Origin: Whitmania pigra
Taxonomy: Eukaryota; Annelida; Clitellata; Hirudinida; Haemopidae
NCBI GenBank assembly: GCA_021613335.1
Contig: JAJTWR010000386.1
Location: forward strand, 813,501 to 877,500
DNA: 64,000 bases
Direction: 5' to 3'
Shown here: positions 1 through 48,543 of the stretch, in pieces
Position numbering within the stretch: the first letter of the stretch is position 1
Layout: the number at the start of each line of letters is the position of its first letter
Position numbers and translations under genes: made by a program
Notes under the pieces: generated by a model
Told to the model about the DNA's origin: nothing
Database searches by the model: none
Seen by the model: only the letters and a program-made list of their open reading frames with translations

Positions 1-30414
<30,414 letters not shown>

Positions 30415-31659
30415 TTGATAACTGATTTTCAACTAGAATTAGTATCTTGCCAAAAAAATGAAGTTTGTCACTTCTTTGTTTACAAAGTAGAACAATTGCT
30501 GAGTTCTTCCATCAAATCTCAACAAAAACTGTTACTTTATTAACAATTCGAAAAATTTTGCAGTTTGCGCCCGATCTGCTTCTCAATGCAGGATAACTTG
30601 AAAGACTTTTATTTTCAATCACTGAAATAAATGCACGAATCTGATTACGAAATTAAATTTAGATTCGCTTAAATATTTTCGGCGCTACTGTCGGACAATT
30701 GGCAGAGCACTAAATATTTCGCAATATAAACAAATGCGATACCAGACAATTTAAATAGCTAAAAGAACATTATATACTTTAAATAATTCATGTAAGACCC
30801 CAAAAACATACCCCTCCAATTTGCAAACTCTTCATTAAACAAAATATCCCGAAGGTAATTTTGATTCGGGAAAGTTTAAATTAGATGTTTCCAAAAATCT
30901 GACTCCCAAACAACTGTGCTCTAAACCGACAGTACTATCGCAAGTCGGCCACGTTACATTAATATACAGGAGAAAAAATTAAATCAGTAGAAAATGCAAA
31001 ATGAAAATTAATCCAAACAACTGTTACATATATCCGACGAGCGAGAGGAGATATGCGCATTACACACCGTCATCGGGAGAACAGCCATGTTGGCACTTAA
31101 CATAGAATCGAAAGCCGCGGATTTATGCGAAAAATCGAAGCGCAGAACGTATCGGCAATGTCCTCGCCATTGCATTATATTCTCTTCGATGACATTGCGT
31201 CATCATGTCATCGGCACTTAGTTTATGCGGACCGGTTAAGCATTTCTTTCACCTTGGCAATAACTATTGAACGATGAGGTGAACCCAAGCTATGAAATGG
31301 GTGCATTCATCTGCTATCACGCTCACCTTAACAATCTATGCTGGGGAGTTCACTTACAATGGCGAAACTAGCCTGTTTGACTCATCACCCTAATGGCTGC
31401 TCTCAATTATTCAACATTCTATGCACCACAACCCAGTAGCAGACGACATTCGATCCTCGCTGTCAAAGGGATTAGCCATCTCGCAGAGAACTTGCGAACT
31501 GAAATGGATCCTATTTCATATATTTCATGCATTTCAATTAATGCATTTTATTTTCACGTAAAAATTCCAAGAGCGTGAATGTACGAGTGCCAATTAACGG
31601 GCTAATCGAATGTGCAGGCGAGTCACGTTCTATCGAATTTGAGATTTCATTAAACCAAT
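30415..31659. promoter_or_regulatory. WNK upstream region / downstream of unknown gene
   Basis: 1.2 kb between the WNK start codon and the stop codon of the next minus-strand gene. It must hold the WNK 5' UTR and promoter unless an upstream non-coding exon exists further away. I see no clear TATA box, CpG cluster or known motif. Confidence 0.4.
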
Positions 31660-36555
<4,896 letters not shown>

Positions 36556-37318
36556 CTTATTACAGGTTGTAATGAATGAAAAGACTAGCAATAGTTCGAG
36601 AAGACAAAAATTTTGAAGAAAAAGACGAATTTTGCACGTTTAAAATGTTATTACGAGCGGCAGATGTACAGACGTTGCTTAGTAATTGGCCATAAAATCT
36701 TCCAAAAAGTATTTGTTTGAATGTACCACGTTGTCTGGGATTGTGCTTTAAGTCTGTTCGTTGAGTGATGTTGCAACAACATTGTACACGCTTTCAAAAT
36801 ATTTCGAATATTCCAATAAAGTATTAGGCTGCTACTGTGGTAATATTAATTTCATCTAAATGAGACAAACAGTTTTGTTTCTGGCGCATTTAACTGCCAG
36901 CACTAAAATATCAATTTGAAAGTATAATGAACTTTTTTATTCAAACTTTCAACAATTAATTAAACAATTTTTCAAAACAAAAATTGGTCAAAAATCCAGC
37001 AATTAAACCATCTTATAAATAAATTAATAACTAATCCTTACTTTTAGTTTTAGGCTTCAATGAAATAAACACCTAGCCTAAACAAAAGGACCTTTAATTA
37101 ATGTTAAACTTAGGTCGGAACTAATAGTATATTATTTATGGCATGCATTAAGTTAGGTAAAAATTAATTAGATTATGCCAAATTTCAGCCAATAATGCTA
37201 AATAATTCTGGTAGGTTTTTGCTAATTGATGGATGAAGGCTTATAGATTAGGAAGACTTATAGTTTTTTTTTATAGTGGCAAACTTGAGGGGAATTTCTA
37301 TTGTCATTTGAGGTTGAA
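36556..37318. promoter_or_regulatory. Divergent intergenic region between unknown gene and RING gene
   Basis: 762 bp separating two start codons on opposite strands, so it should carry both promoters. AT-rich with no array. No recognised element stands out. Confidence 0.4.
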
Positions 37319-38522
37319 ATGGAAGAACAGAGATGCGAGCATGAAAAATGCCTTCTGACACATAACATTTCTAGCTATGTTGTTCAGAAAAATGAAGAGT
37401 GCTACGCTTGCAAGGGATCTGTGAATGAATTTGGTATTTTAAAAAATTGCGATCACGTTTTTTGTGCAAATTGCCTTAGAAAAGTCAGAAAGCAAAATAA
37501 GTAAGTCGAAGGATTTTAACAGCCATTAGCTAGCAATTATAATGTTCATTACATTTTTATTAAGCTAGGTTTGGACAACGACTTTTTATTTTTAATTAGA
37601 AACGTTAAGATTAACGCCTAGTTTTCAATATGAATTGATTTAAATAATTAATTTAATTTATTTTAATTATTTAAATTGTTTTATAACCATTTAATTATTT
37701 AAATGATAACCTATCAAGGACTTGATAGAACATTTTAATAATTTCAGGTCCATCAAATGTCCTCAATGCAAGATCATATCTTTCACAGCTGTTTATGCCA
37801 GTTGCATTTTCAGGAACAAAGAGAAAGAATTGTTATTTAGAGACCACATAAAATGCCTCTTCGGCGGTGATCCGACAATAACGAGATACTTGGATGACCT
37901 CAATTCAGAATGGTTGACCCTGGTCGAAACCGCAGCGAGCTCGGAAGGGCACGGCCTTTTCGGAGCCGCCCTTTATGCAGAGGGTTACTCGAAAACCTTG
38001 GGTGCCGAAGTACTTCACATCAGCAGCAATCATGCGAAATTCAGGTTAAGAGATGGCAGTATCAGAATGGTGGTGTTCTGCTTAATGGTAGATTGCTTGT
38101 GCCTGAGAATCGTGCTGGAATCGAATCCTTTGTTCGATTTCGAGCACGAAGACGAATATGCAGACGAGGCCGTCGGGTATTTCAACCGGCAGCTGGGCGC
38201 ATCTTGGGAGGCCATCCCCTACATCTTCAGGGACGGGGCAGAAACGTGCGTCATGAGCCGAACGTTCGGCGAAACCAGTTGCGCCCTGAAGTTCAGACTT
38301 CTCAAGTTTTGTCCTTTCAAGAGGTTATGGAAGGATGTGCCGGAGGGCATGCCGGCACCCATGAAGGAGCAATTGGCGAATATTAGACTGCAGAATTTCA
38401 AGTTCACTTGGAGAGATATTGAAAGGATGATTGAGGGGAGATTCAACTTTGCAGAGGAAATTGAGAGCAAAGTGTTCCCATTTTTGTACGATCGACCTCT
38501 TTGTGAAACGAAAATAAGTTGA
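37319..38522 (+). CDS. RING-finger protein with makorin-like finger and unknown C-terminal domain
   Basis: Exons 37319-37500 and 37748-38522 join at AA|G (donor GTAAGT, acceptor TTTCAG) to give 318 residues. Residues around 25-65 form a C3HC4 RING: ECYACKGS, then NCDHVFCANCL, then IKCPQCKI. The wording FGILKNCDHVFCANCLRK followed by FTAVYASCIFRNKEKELL resembles makorin RING fingers and the segment just after them. Makorins also carry CCCH zinc fingers, which are absent here. The remaining 220 residues (GHGLFGAALYAEGYSKTLGA ... WRDIERMIEGRFNFAEEIES) match nothing I recognise. Probable E3 ubiquitin ligase, by inference from the RING alone. ATG 37319 is the first Met in the open frame. Confidence 0.85.
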
Positions 38523-39737
38523 TTTTGATTTACAATCAAATGCAAAGTAACAAACTGATTTTTGAAATAAATATATTGTTTTATTTTACTGAACGTTTTT
38601 ATTAGCATTTCGACTTTTAGAAAAAAAAAATCATCGGACAATAATACTCTGCGTTTGACTGCCATTTCAAAACCGATGCGTGACACAACTGCCACTCTCA
38701 GAAGGTTGGTTTTGGGTCGCAAACGATGACAAAAGTTTCACTTGAGATGCAGAGAATTAAAAAATTATAATTAAAATCTTATTGCTCATCGTAGGGGAGC
38801 GATGTCAAACACATCAGACAAGATGCAAGTTGGATAAAAATGGTGATAAAAAGCTAAAATAGAGCCACGCTTACAGATTTAAGCGGGCGTCTGCGCAGAA
38901 TAAAAATCAACGACGTTCAGCTGGATTCATCCTTGAGATTGAGACGTCAAGTCCGCAAGGCTAGCGACAAACGCGAACGGAGTTAAAGTCTGAAATCATT
39001 ATGCAGGACGTTAATTAGAAATTTTCGGACGAGATGAAAATGTCGAGAATACTGGTCGAAGTCGAGAGACGAATTCCATCCAAACTTGTTGACTGAAAAT
39101 GGCGGTTTTGATTGCAAGTCGCTTTATCAGCACTGTTCCGACGATTTTTGACTGTCGGACTTAAGACTGATGCGACAACGAAACCGAAAACGCAGAAGCA
39201 CCTGAAAACTTATTTGCATCTTAATTAAATCTGATTACAATCAATTTGGAAATGCTTAGACACTGTTTATGATTATCAATTAGTAAAACTGTTGACAGTG
39301 AGAACATCATTGACGAAACAACGGTTGTGACAATATTATCGACCAAGGAAAACAACCACAGCCTAAAACCACCTACATTCAAACAGGTCGAATGTGTAAA
39401 GCCGCTAACAAGCCAGAATAAAAAATAATGATAATAATGTAAAAAACTCTTCAACAGACGAAAATTCAAAACATCGGATGAAATGCAAACGAGACAGATC
39501 CACAACTACGCAAACTTCAGGATGGCAAGTCAGAAACCAGGCTAAGAATTCAATGGCCAATAAGAAAAGGGGTTGCAGCAAGCAAATCGAGTGCACTAAC
39601 TCATTCATAACCATTTAGTTTAAAACCACTCAGGAGGTAAAATGAATTAAAATCCAACAAATATAGCTTCATCACCCGATACGTAGGAGCGGTGAACCAA
39701 TCGTAGAAGACGTCGTAAGGGTCACGGCCCCAGATTG
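38523..39737. other. Convergent intergenic region
   Basis: 1.2 kb between the 3' ends of the RING gene (plus) and muskelin (minus). An aataaa signal near 38565 fits polyadenylation of the RING transcript. No exon or array recognised. Confidence 0.5.
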
Positions 39738-41038
39738 TTATTTCTTTTCTCTGGCAAGAAGACCGAGAACGCACAGGGGATCCCAAGGTTTTCGGGGGAC
39801 GAGATCGACGAGGTTGATGGATGGCTGCCTGGCATCATCGGGGAAATATTTCAATAGGATTTCAAACAACTCGGTCCTGATGGCTTGAATCTCTTCGGAG
39901 GCGTTTTGTTTCGTAGGCTGAGGCTCGCCTGGGATAGAAAACTGAGATTGCTCATCTAGTTCTTTGAAGTTGAGGTTAAAGGATAGAAATTATTTATCGA
40001 CCAACGACAGGCAAATGAGCTCTTTAAAATTCAGAATTGGAAAAACTTAACAAAGACTTTCAACTAATGATAAATTTTCAATGTCTTTGACTTTCAAGAA
40101 CAAAACTATGTTATTCATTCAATGGTGATTACAGTCTAGGAAATTTCCAAAGGTGATTTGGTCATCTCACCCGGTTGATCAGTATCCAATAGGTGCGACT
40201 TGAAGAGCAGCGAGGGGAGCGTTTCAAACTGCAATCAATTGAATTTTAATTAACTCTGGAATTTGTTCGATTAAAACAATTAAATAATATTTAATATATT
40301 ATATATATTGTTTAATATTTAATAACACGGCACGCAGGTTGGCCAAACGAGTTTCGAAACCCAGCCTGCACAGCCGACAGCATCTTTGGGAAGGAGCACT
40401 GTATAAATGGTTACAAGAAGCACCTCTGACACTGTGCATAGTAAAATTTAATAAATAAAAATTTTCGAATACTGTACTCAAACACCAACCTCTGATAATC
40501 TCTCAAGATCGGAAAGGTCGATGGAGCTGTAAAGGTCGTTCTGCAGGTACTTGAGTGCTTTGGTGGCATCTAGGTGAATCAATTCCTTGTAGCAGGATTT
40601 CCTCACCTGGTACCTCATGTCTCCTGACAACTTCTGCCTGTCCATTCTGGCCAGCTAAAATTCATTTGGTCATTTATTTATTTATTCTTTTGGTCATACA
40701 TTCAGTTGTTCATTAATTAATTAGTTCGTTAATTAAATAGAAACTAATCAGTCATATAATTAATTAGATCATTAATTAATTAATTGCGTTCATCATTGAT
40801 TAATTAATTCATAGAGGCATTATATTGAGTGAGGTTGGATGATAATATTACGAGCCATTTTAACTATGTGCAGGTTGGCTGATTAGTATTATTATTATTT
40901 TCATTAACCTACCTTGAGTGACCAAAGGTCATTGAGTCTAATCTCAGAGACGCAGTCTTGGTTTGGATTTCCGCCAAACAAGTAGTGGATCTGGAGGAGT
41001 ATTAATTTTACAATGTAGTTGATAATTATAATTATAAT

Positions 41039-41099
<61 letters not shown>

Positions 41100-41598
41100 G
41101 TGATAACGTCCAACAAATTACCTACTACATCAACTTTCAGACCCGGGTGGAAGCAGGTGCAAGGCATACGAGGCCGTCCACCCCGCACTTCCCGTTCACG
41201 TACAATATCAATTCATCAAACCATTTGTCCATCCATCCACCTATCCATCCATCCATCCACCCATAAAGCCACACTAAGTCCATTGGAATGATAATTCACA
41301 GCCTACCTTTCTGACATGGTCGTAGACAAACTGGTGAGCAAATCTCGGAGAGGGGGTCGGAGAGCCGAAGGAGTTTCGTTTCCCGTTGCTTCCTTCTTTG
41401 TCGATGCACTGCCTGTGATGTTGTATTACGCGATACGACGACAATGTGATGCTGTTTTATGAGAATGCCGATGACGACGACGACGATGCCGATGATTGGT
41501 GGCATCAATAAATTGTGTCATTGTCAAACGTCACCATCGACGATATTAGCATCGTAACCACAGCCATCATCATTATCATCACCTTCATCCTGACAACT

Positions 41599-41642
<44 letters not shown>

Positions 41643-44600
41643 CATCATCATCATCATCATCATAGACAATTAATGTCACAATCATAATCACCACGTTCCC
41701 CTCTGAATGTCATAAATCCACAGCGTGTTCTGCTTGACATCACGATGCTTGTCGGAGGAGGCCTCCTTGCTGATGCCCTGTTGTCGTTATAATTATAATT
41801 ATAACAATAAAAACAATAATAATAATAATACATTAATTATAGTGAATGTTAGTTTTAAAAATCTCCACATGGCTGGTTTGTCATTATTATCACGTTGGAA
41901 ATGATGTAAATAGTAATAATAATAATAATAATAATTATAAATCGAAGTCACCAAAAACATCAATAGACCAACAAAAGTCAATCGTTCAATCGAGTTCAAT
42001 GGAATCATTCACAGTCGGAAACACTCACAGTCAGGACGTGAATCTCATTCAAATCAGTCTCCAGTATCGACCTGTGCGTGTAGCCCACCAAAGAAGCTGT
42101 CGTGAACGTTACATTGTCGTTAATGTCAGTTAGTAACGAAAATAATTTGACTAGAGGTGTGATAACTTTATAAACTTTATGTTTTAACCTAATTTAATTG
42201 CATAACATCACGAGCATTGATGACATTGACAAAGCTAGTTAGCTTAGTTAAATCCATTATTTTATTATTATTAACTTCATTTAACTGTATAGTGTCAGAA
42301 AAGGTTGCTGGCATTAGCAAAACCAATTTGTGTAATAAATTCTGTAATAATACATTCAAATCTATTATAGTTAGATTTATTTCTGTAATTGTATTTATTT
42401 ATTTGATTAAAGTCCTTTGCATAAATAAGATGATTTGGATTCATGCTATTGTAGTTAGATAAATCCAACCAGGTAGGAAGTCCCTGATACTCAGATGATC
42501 CAGGTGAGTGACGTCGTCAAGGTCGGTCGTGTCGTACACCTGAAGGTCATTGAAATTCTGCTTGTTCCACTGGCCAGCAAATATCAGGAGGTATTTCAGG
42601 TGCTGTGGATTTTAACGTAAGATTTAAATTTGTAATTTAAAATGAATTAAAAGCAAAGGACAGTAAACCAGCTGTGAAAATAAATACTAGTTGACCCGAG
42701 AATTAAATTTGTTCAAGTGCTTGTTTTGTCGTAATCATTTTTACAGGTAAATCATTAAAATTAATTGATCTATCAACTTAAATCATTTCAATCACTGGTG
42801 AAGTGTCATCATAAAACAACCTCAATAGCCAGACATTTGAAGACATGCTTATCACTTCTATAGGTTACAGGTTATCATCATCACCACAACCTACCTGGTT
42901 GTAAAGAAGCGAATGCCCGATCCTGGTAGAGAGACAGTGGTCTTTCCTTCTGATGTGAGTCCAGGTGTTCGATGTTATGTTGTACGCGTAAAGGGTACTC
43001 ACCGACTGAATGGAAGGCCTCTCCTCAGATGCCATTGAGCTGACAATTTCAAAATTTATCGTTTTTAATAATAATAATAATAATAATATGATGTAATAAT
43101 AATAATAATTAGTAATAATAACATTAGTATTGTTTATAATTTCATAGTTGTAATTTGTTAATTGTTACTGCAGAAAACTTAGTGCATTCATCGCCCGTTA
43201 ACGCTCTTTAACCTTCGGCCCTAATTTAAATTAAAAAAATTCTGATTAAAAATAAAACATAAAAAAAAAAAATTACAAAATAGAAAAATTTAAACTAAAA
43301 GAGAACCAAATCGACCTGATCAAGGTGTTTCCTCCGAAAACAAAAAGCACATCCCTGTCGTCGTCAATGACAACCTGATGATCGAAGACCAGTGGCGGAC
43401 CCCCGTCCATCGAAGTGTCCTGCGACAGGAGCATCCATTCGTTCGATTCGATGTCGTAACTGTAGAAGTCACTCTGCAATGGGCAACTCAGGAATAATAA
43501 GACAAAAAATAGAGTAGGAAAATTATTGCAATAAAAAAACAAAAACATTCAATTTAATTTTAAAAATATACATTAACAAAAAAAAAATATTGATAATATG
43601 ATACAATGATCCCTGCCTAATTTTAAACATTTTAAACATTTCAACCCTCAAGCAAATGGTCAGGGACCCAAGTCCCAAGGACCATAATATGAAAATTATT
43701 GAATTCCAATAGAAACAATAAAATGATTAAACAAATTTTCAAAATATTATCGTGGAATATTGAATATTGTTCTTTGTACGCCATCTTCGGCCCTTTCTTC
43801 TGTGCTTTCTCCAGGTACTACGTTTGAAAAACCTCCTGATCTTATAGGTCTCCTGCAACACCTCAATGGGTTTTCACAGCCCTCGATATCTGGCTGACAC
43901 GCATTCAAAGATGTCTCGATTGAAAGAAGAGCAGAATGGACGACACAAACCTTCAAATTCTCAGAGACCCTCTTGTGATGTTCCAAATACTTCCCGACGG
44001 TGTAGAGCTTCTGCTTCCTGAGGTCGATGCACATCTTGTGGCAAGAACGTGGTGTGGGTCCGCCCTGGCATTGTTAACACATTGTCTTGTTATTATTATT
44101 ATTATTATTAACATTATTATTACAAACTCATGATTATTAGCATCATGACTAGTAATCATGCTAGTAATCTCTCTCCGTTTGTTGGATAAATATCCAATTA
44201 TATAACATTTTTATGAAAATCAATTATTATTATTATTATGTTATTACACAATCTTATTATAAAATCATTTAATTAATTAAATAAACCGCATCCTATTCCT
44301 ATGCAAAAGATTGCTAACATCAAAAACAAACTCTCTGTCAATCCGATCAGACCTGTTTTGACGTATCACTGGAGATTTGGGTCCAAAGCTCGGATCTCAA
44401 GTCAAACTTCCAAAAGTCAGCGAGGTCGCAGAGGCCGTCCCAGCCCCCAAAAAGGTAGATGGTCTGGTTGATCGGGTCCACGCACACCTGATGACCCCCT
44501 CTGCTTGGCGGCCAATTGGCCTCTTCGTGAATAAATAATAAGCACTGGATTAATTTAATTGGCTGGCAGGATGTATTAGAAAAGACAGAGGTTGACAAAT

Positions 44601-47600
44601 CTAAGCTTAATAAATAAAATTAAGTCAGAGTTAAAGTTGTGAAGTTTAAATTTGAAACAAGAAATGAAAATAAAACTATTATGCCATTAGGCAATTATCA
44701 CTATAATCATCACTGCCTCCACCATTCTAATCAAAATCATCACTATCGTCATCTGCATCATTGATAAACGAAGGGACGTTAGTGAACGTAAGCTGCTCAA
44801 TTTTTGAGCAAAACAAGCAAATAAAATGTTGCTGAGTCATCGTTCATTTTAATCCATAGTCAAAAAATAATACAAAATTATCACCTCAACAACAACAACA
44901 ACAACATCAACAATGAAGGTGTTGATGATGATAATAACAATAGCGATAGTAATAACGTTGCAACTCCTGCGATGATGATGTTGATAATAAATGATTACCA
45001 CTGGATTCAGGCTGAATCTCTTTCCACTTGGAAAAGCAAGGCTGGGTGGCCATGTAATCATCGCTCAGCCCTTCTGGAAACATTGTGACATCAGTGTGAT
45101 TAATTAATAATTAACTTTGTTAATGATAATAACCACCTTTATTAATTATAACGATTAACTATAACAACTAATTCGTGCTTTTAATAAAGACGGCATAAAA
45201 ATATTCCCTATGCAATTTATCGATCAATTAACGATTGCAACCATGTCTGTACTTACGACTGAGCGTCGTTAACATTTAATCGTCATCATCGCGAACGTGT
45301 CCAAAGACGATAATAGCAACAATCATAATAATAATTATAACAACATCAACAACAACAATGCCACAATTAATAATAATTAAATAACAATTTATGAAAAAAA
45401 TGAACGAAAGAGAAGATGTTGGTCCAGTTTTGCACCATCACGGACTGATTAGTCACAGCAGGATGTGAGTCAATTTTGGTTGACGAGGAGGTGACAAAAA
45501 AATAATAGGGACGACGAAGACAACAACAGCAATAACAACAACAACAACAGACGACGACAACAATAACAACAACAACAACAGACGACGACAACAATAACAA
45601 CAACAACAGACGGCGACAACGATAACTCAGATGACAAGTGGGTCAACAACAACAACAACACCGAGGATGATCAAGCGACTCAGACAACAACTCACGATCC
45701 AATGCATATTCCAGGAGACGTTCAACTCTTTTGTAATCTCCGAGTCTCACCTGTCGACAGGAATTAACATAATGCTTAATAATAAATTAACATAATGCGT
45801 AACCATAAATTAACATAATGTGTAACCATAAATTAACGTAATGCGTAATTATAAATTAATATAATGCTTAATGATAAATTAAACTAATGCATACTTATAA
45901 ATTAACATTTCGTCCACTTATAATGTTGCAATATTTATTTATTTCTGTTTATTAATATTTAATTGTTGCACGTATTATTTCAATCGTGATTAATTGTACT
46001 AAGCTAACTAATTCATTTCCACAAATTAATGTAATAATAGTAGTGATATAACGACAATAGAGTAAAGATATCAGCGAATAAATTTTATAAATCAAGAAAT
46101 AAAGTCATAATTATGATTAACACTCAAATGGACAGACAATCCTCACGTCTTAATTAGTCTAAATAAACTTGTAGTTCCCTACGCTAACAGAATCTGAACT
46201 GGTGTGCTAAGCTGACCAGATTGTGATAAAGTTCCGTGGCAACAGGGTGTTCCATGGCGGTCCCGAGCGCCCTCGACACGACCTCGAACGCTGTCTCATG
46301 ACCAGAGTCTCGAAGGAATTTGAGGCAGAGTCGAGCGGCCATTTCGTTTTGATACTACAATCATCAGTGCTGATACAGTTGAGTTGTTAATACTATTACG
46401 TAATCAACAGTGCTGATACAATAAGTCGTTGATACTATTACATAACCTACGGTGCTGACGATACAACGAGTTGTTGATACTATTATACAATCGACAGTGT
46501 TGATGATACAACGAGTTGTTGATACCACAATGAGTTGTTGATACTATTATAAAATCAGCAGTGCAATGAGTTGTTGACATTACGACGATACTATTACGCA
46601 ATCAGCAGATACAATGAGTTGTTGACATTGCGATGATACTATTATGCAATCAGCAGATACAATGAGTTGTTGAGTTGTACGACAAACAATAACAAATCGG
46701 TTTCACAACCGATTGCTCTTCAAACAAAAATTTTATAAAAAAATTCGTAAAACAAGTCTCGCATAATTCGAAGCTGCTCGGTAATAGCAACATTAACAAT
46801 TGTAGTAGCAACATTAACAATAATAAATTGTAGTAGCAACATTAACAATTTATTATTGTTTATTAACAACAACAACCCAGCAACACGATTTAAAACAAGA
46901 GCGAACACAAAAACTACAAAAAAACGTACAACAAACCTGTTGATACGAGTTCAATCCTCGAGCGACGAGCGATTCATCTTCGATGCCGTGCAAAACAACG
47001 CTCGTCAACACGTCGAACTTCGTGCACGACTCCCAATACTGCAAAGGACCTGATTGACCCGCAACAACAAAAACAATAATAATAATAATTGTGACAACAA
47101 TTTTGGTAGTAATAATTATTAACATTATGTCATACAGTATGTGTGTGTGAATATTACTTCAAGTAATGCAAGTGTGAATATTACATCAAGTAATGCATGT
47201 GTTAATATTATGACATCCATGCAATCTCTGTGATTGTGATTACTTGCTACAGAAATTATAATCAGAAAGGAAAAAGAAAACCCTTTTAAAAGAATAAACC
47301 AAACAAAAAAAAATAATCAATAAAATAAAATAAATAAAAAAAAAATTGCTGCACAAATTTAACAAATACACGATTTAAGTTGTTTACTAAACGAGGCTTT
47401 GTAAAATTATTGAAGCTTACAAATTTTAATGTAAAGACTCGGCACTAAGACTCCATCAATTTTGTTTCTCAGAATGAACTCTTCAGTCTCAAACTCGCTC
47501 TTCAAATTTCTGAAGATCAGAATTTTTTATAAATCCAAACACGTAAGCATGCGTTTTATTATCAAACTATTACTTACTATTATAAACATTATCAAATGAT

Positions 47601-48126
47601 CAAATAAAGCATTTGAATAAATTTGTAAATAATCATGACGAACAATCCTTTAGTAGACAATGTCACATGTCACAACAAAAATTATTTCAAAAATAAAATT
47701 ATAACCCTTCGAGAAGCATTTGACAGCCATCTTCACTCAAACCAGCAAACAGTTGGAAACTCTTGACATTGCAGTTGGTTTCACCATTGTGTTGAACAAA
47801 AGCAATCTTTTGCAGAATTGCTGGTTTTGGCAGTTTAAGGAGAACATACTGAAGAAGGCCAAAAATTGTAATATTAAAGAATTCAAAAAATCATCAACCA
47901 ATAACATTACCGACACTCACGTCAGTAAATTTGTGATATTGTGAAGTAGGAGGTTTTATGAGAGAATAGCTTACAGAATTCCCTGATCTGCAGGAACAAA
48001 TGCAATTTTGCAAATTGAGCGTAAAATTTAATGGAAAATCGCTAACAGATACGTAAAGCTTAATCCATTCTGCTTGAGAGATTTTTCTACAGTAAATTTA
48101 ATCTCTTTGCACACGTTTTTCGACAT
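39738..48126 (-). CDS. MKLN1: Muskelin, kelch-repeat protein of the CTLH E3 ligase
   Basis: Twenty exons: 48126-48053, 47987-47975, 47848-47706, 47509-47421, 47049-46937, 46354-46217, 45750-45696, 45073-44999, 44522-44353, 44064-43951, 43473-43316, 43039-42895, 42602-42470, 42096-42029, 41777-41692, 41412-41307, 40990-40913, 40654-40490, 40228-40171, 39928-39738. They sum to exactly 724 codons (723 residues; human about 735). Order: discoidin-like N-terminal domain (YVLLKLPKPAILQKIAF), LisH/CTLH region (YQNEMAARLCLKFLRDSGHE), then kelch repeats (GGHQVCVDPINQTIYLFGGW; SCHKMCIDLRKQKLYTVGKY; PLVFDHQVVIDDDRDVLFVF), then a C-terminal tail ending WDPLCVLGLLAREKK. Known role: subunit of the CTLH/GID ubiquitin ligase and cytoskeleton-linked adaptor. 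The N-terminus is shorter than in vertebrates. Head to head with UBA3. Confidence 0.93.
40331..40447 (+). mobile_element. Degraded, internally deleted SINE copy
   Basis: Matches the full copies at 56403-56587 and 61213-61398: gcaggttggccaaacgag, then directly tttcgaaacccagcctgcac, then the body ctgtataaatggttacaaga. About 45 bases between the A- and B-box regions are missing. It lies in a muskelin intron. Confidence 0.85.
41030..41098. repeat. (AAT)n microsatellite in muskelin intron
   Basis: About 70 bp of aat units preceded by aattat units. Confidence 0.95.
41598..41662. repeat. (CAT)n microsatellite in muskelin intron
   Basis: About 65 bp of cat units with one cctcat break, about 30 bp from exon 41777-41692. 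Confidence 0.95.
45534..45612. repeat. CAA-rich 33-bp tandem in muskelin intron
   Basis: Block of aacaacaacaacagacgacg followed by acaacaata is repeated about 2.5 times, made of CAA and GAC units. Confidence 0.85.
45765..45906. repeat. 24-bp minisatellite, about 6 copies
   Basis: Units aaattaacataatgcgtaac plus cata, with variable middle (gctt, gcgt, tgtg). It starts about 15 bp upstream of the acceptor of exon 45750-45696, on the muskelin transcript's intron side. Confidence 0.9.
46362..46682. repeat. Degenerate minisatellite, unit about 35-55 bp
   Basis: Recurring phrases cagtgctgataca, gagttgttgatactattat and caatcagcagat, in variable order, about 320 bp. In the muskelin intron directly beside exon 46354-46217. 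Confidence 0.85.
47975..47987 (-). CDS. MKLN1: Muskelin 13-nt microexon
   Basis: Between a CCTGCAG acceptor and a GTAAGC donor lie 13 bases. They complete an ACA codon and add SGNS, so exon 1 (…GLSF-T) and exon 3 (YVLLKL) become in frame. The junction TSGNS-YVLLKL aligns with the vertebrate SESNYPPQYLILKL. Without this exon the reading frame would fail. Confidence 0.65.
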
Positions 48127-48543
48127 CCTTTTCGTTATCCCGTTTTCCAGCTAACTGTGATTAATTTTGCTTGAGAGTTACTGAAGCCAGACAGTAGTTC
48201 CAATTTATTTATTTGATAAATTTTATAAAAACACAGATGTCAAATCCATCCGTTGCTTAAACTTAAAAACTAGCATCCGACATCTCGAGGGGCAGAAAGC
48301 ATGAACGCTGCCCAAAAATGTAATTTCTAAAACAGGCTTGGATAGACAGCAGTTTTTTATTAATTTTATTACAAATGCAATTGAAATATTATTTTATTAC
48401 AACTAAATAATAACGTTTTACAAAATAATTTAAAAGTAAATGTTTTGAGTTTATGATCTTTGCTCCAGCAAAATCAAAACACTAACATTGACAATTAGAT
48501 CGGCTGCTCGCTAAGAAATAGTTTAGGAAGGAATTAAACAACT
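48127..48543. promoter_or_regulatory. Bidirectional promoter region of muskelin and UBA3
   Basis: Only 417 bp separate the two divergent start codons, so both promoters and 5' UTRs must lie here unless one gene has an upstream exon. AT-rich, with no obvious TATA box or CpG-rich core. Confidence 0.6.
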
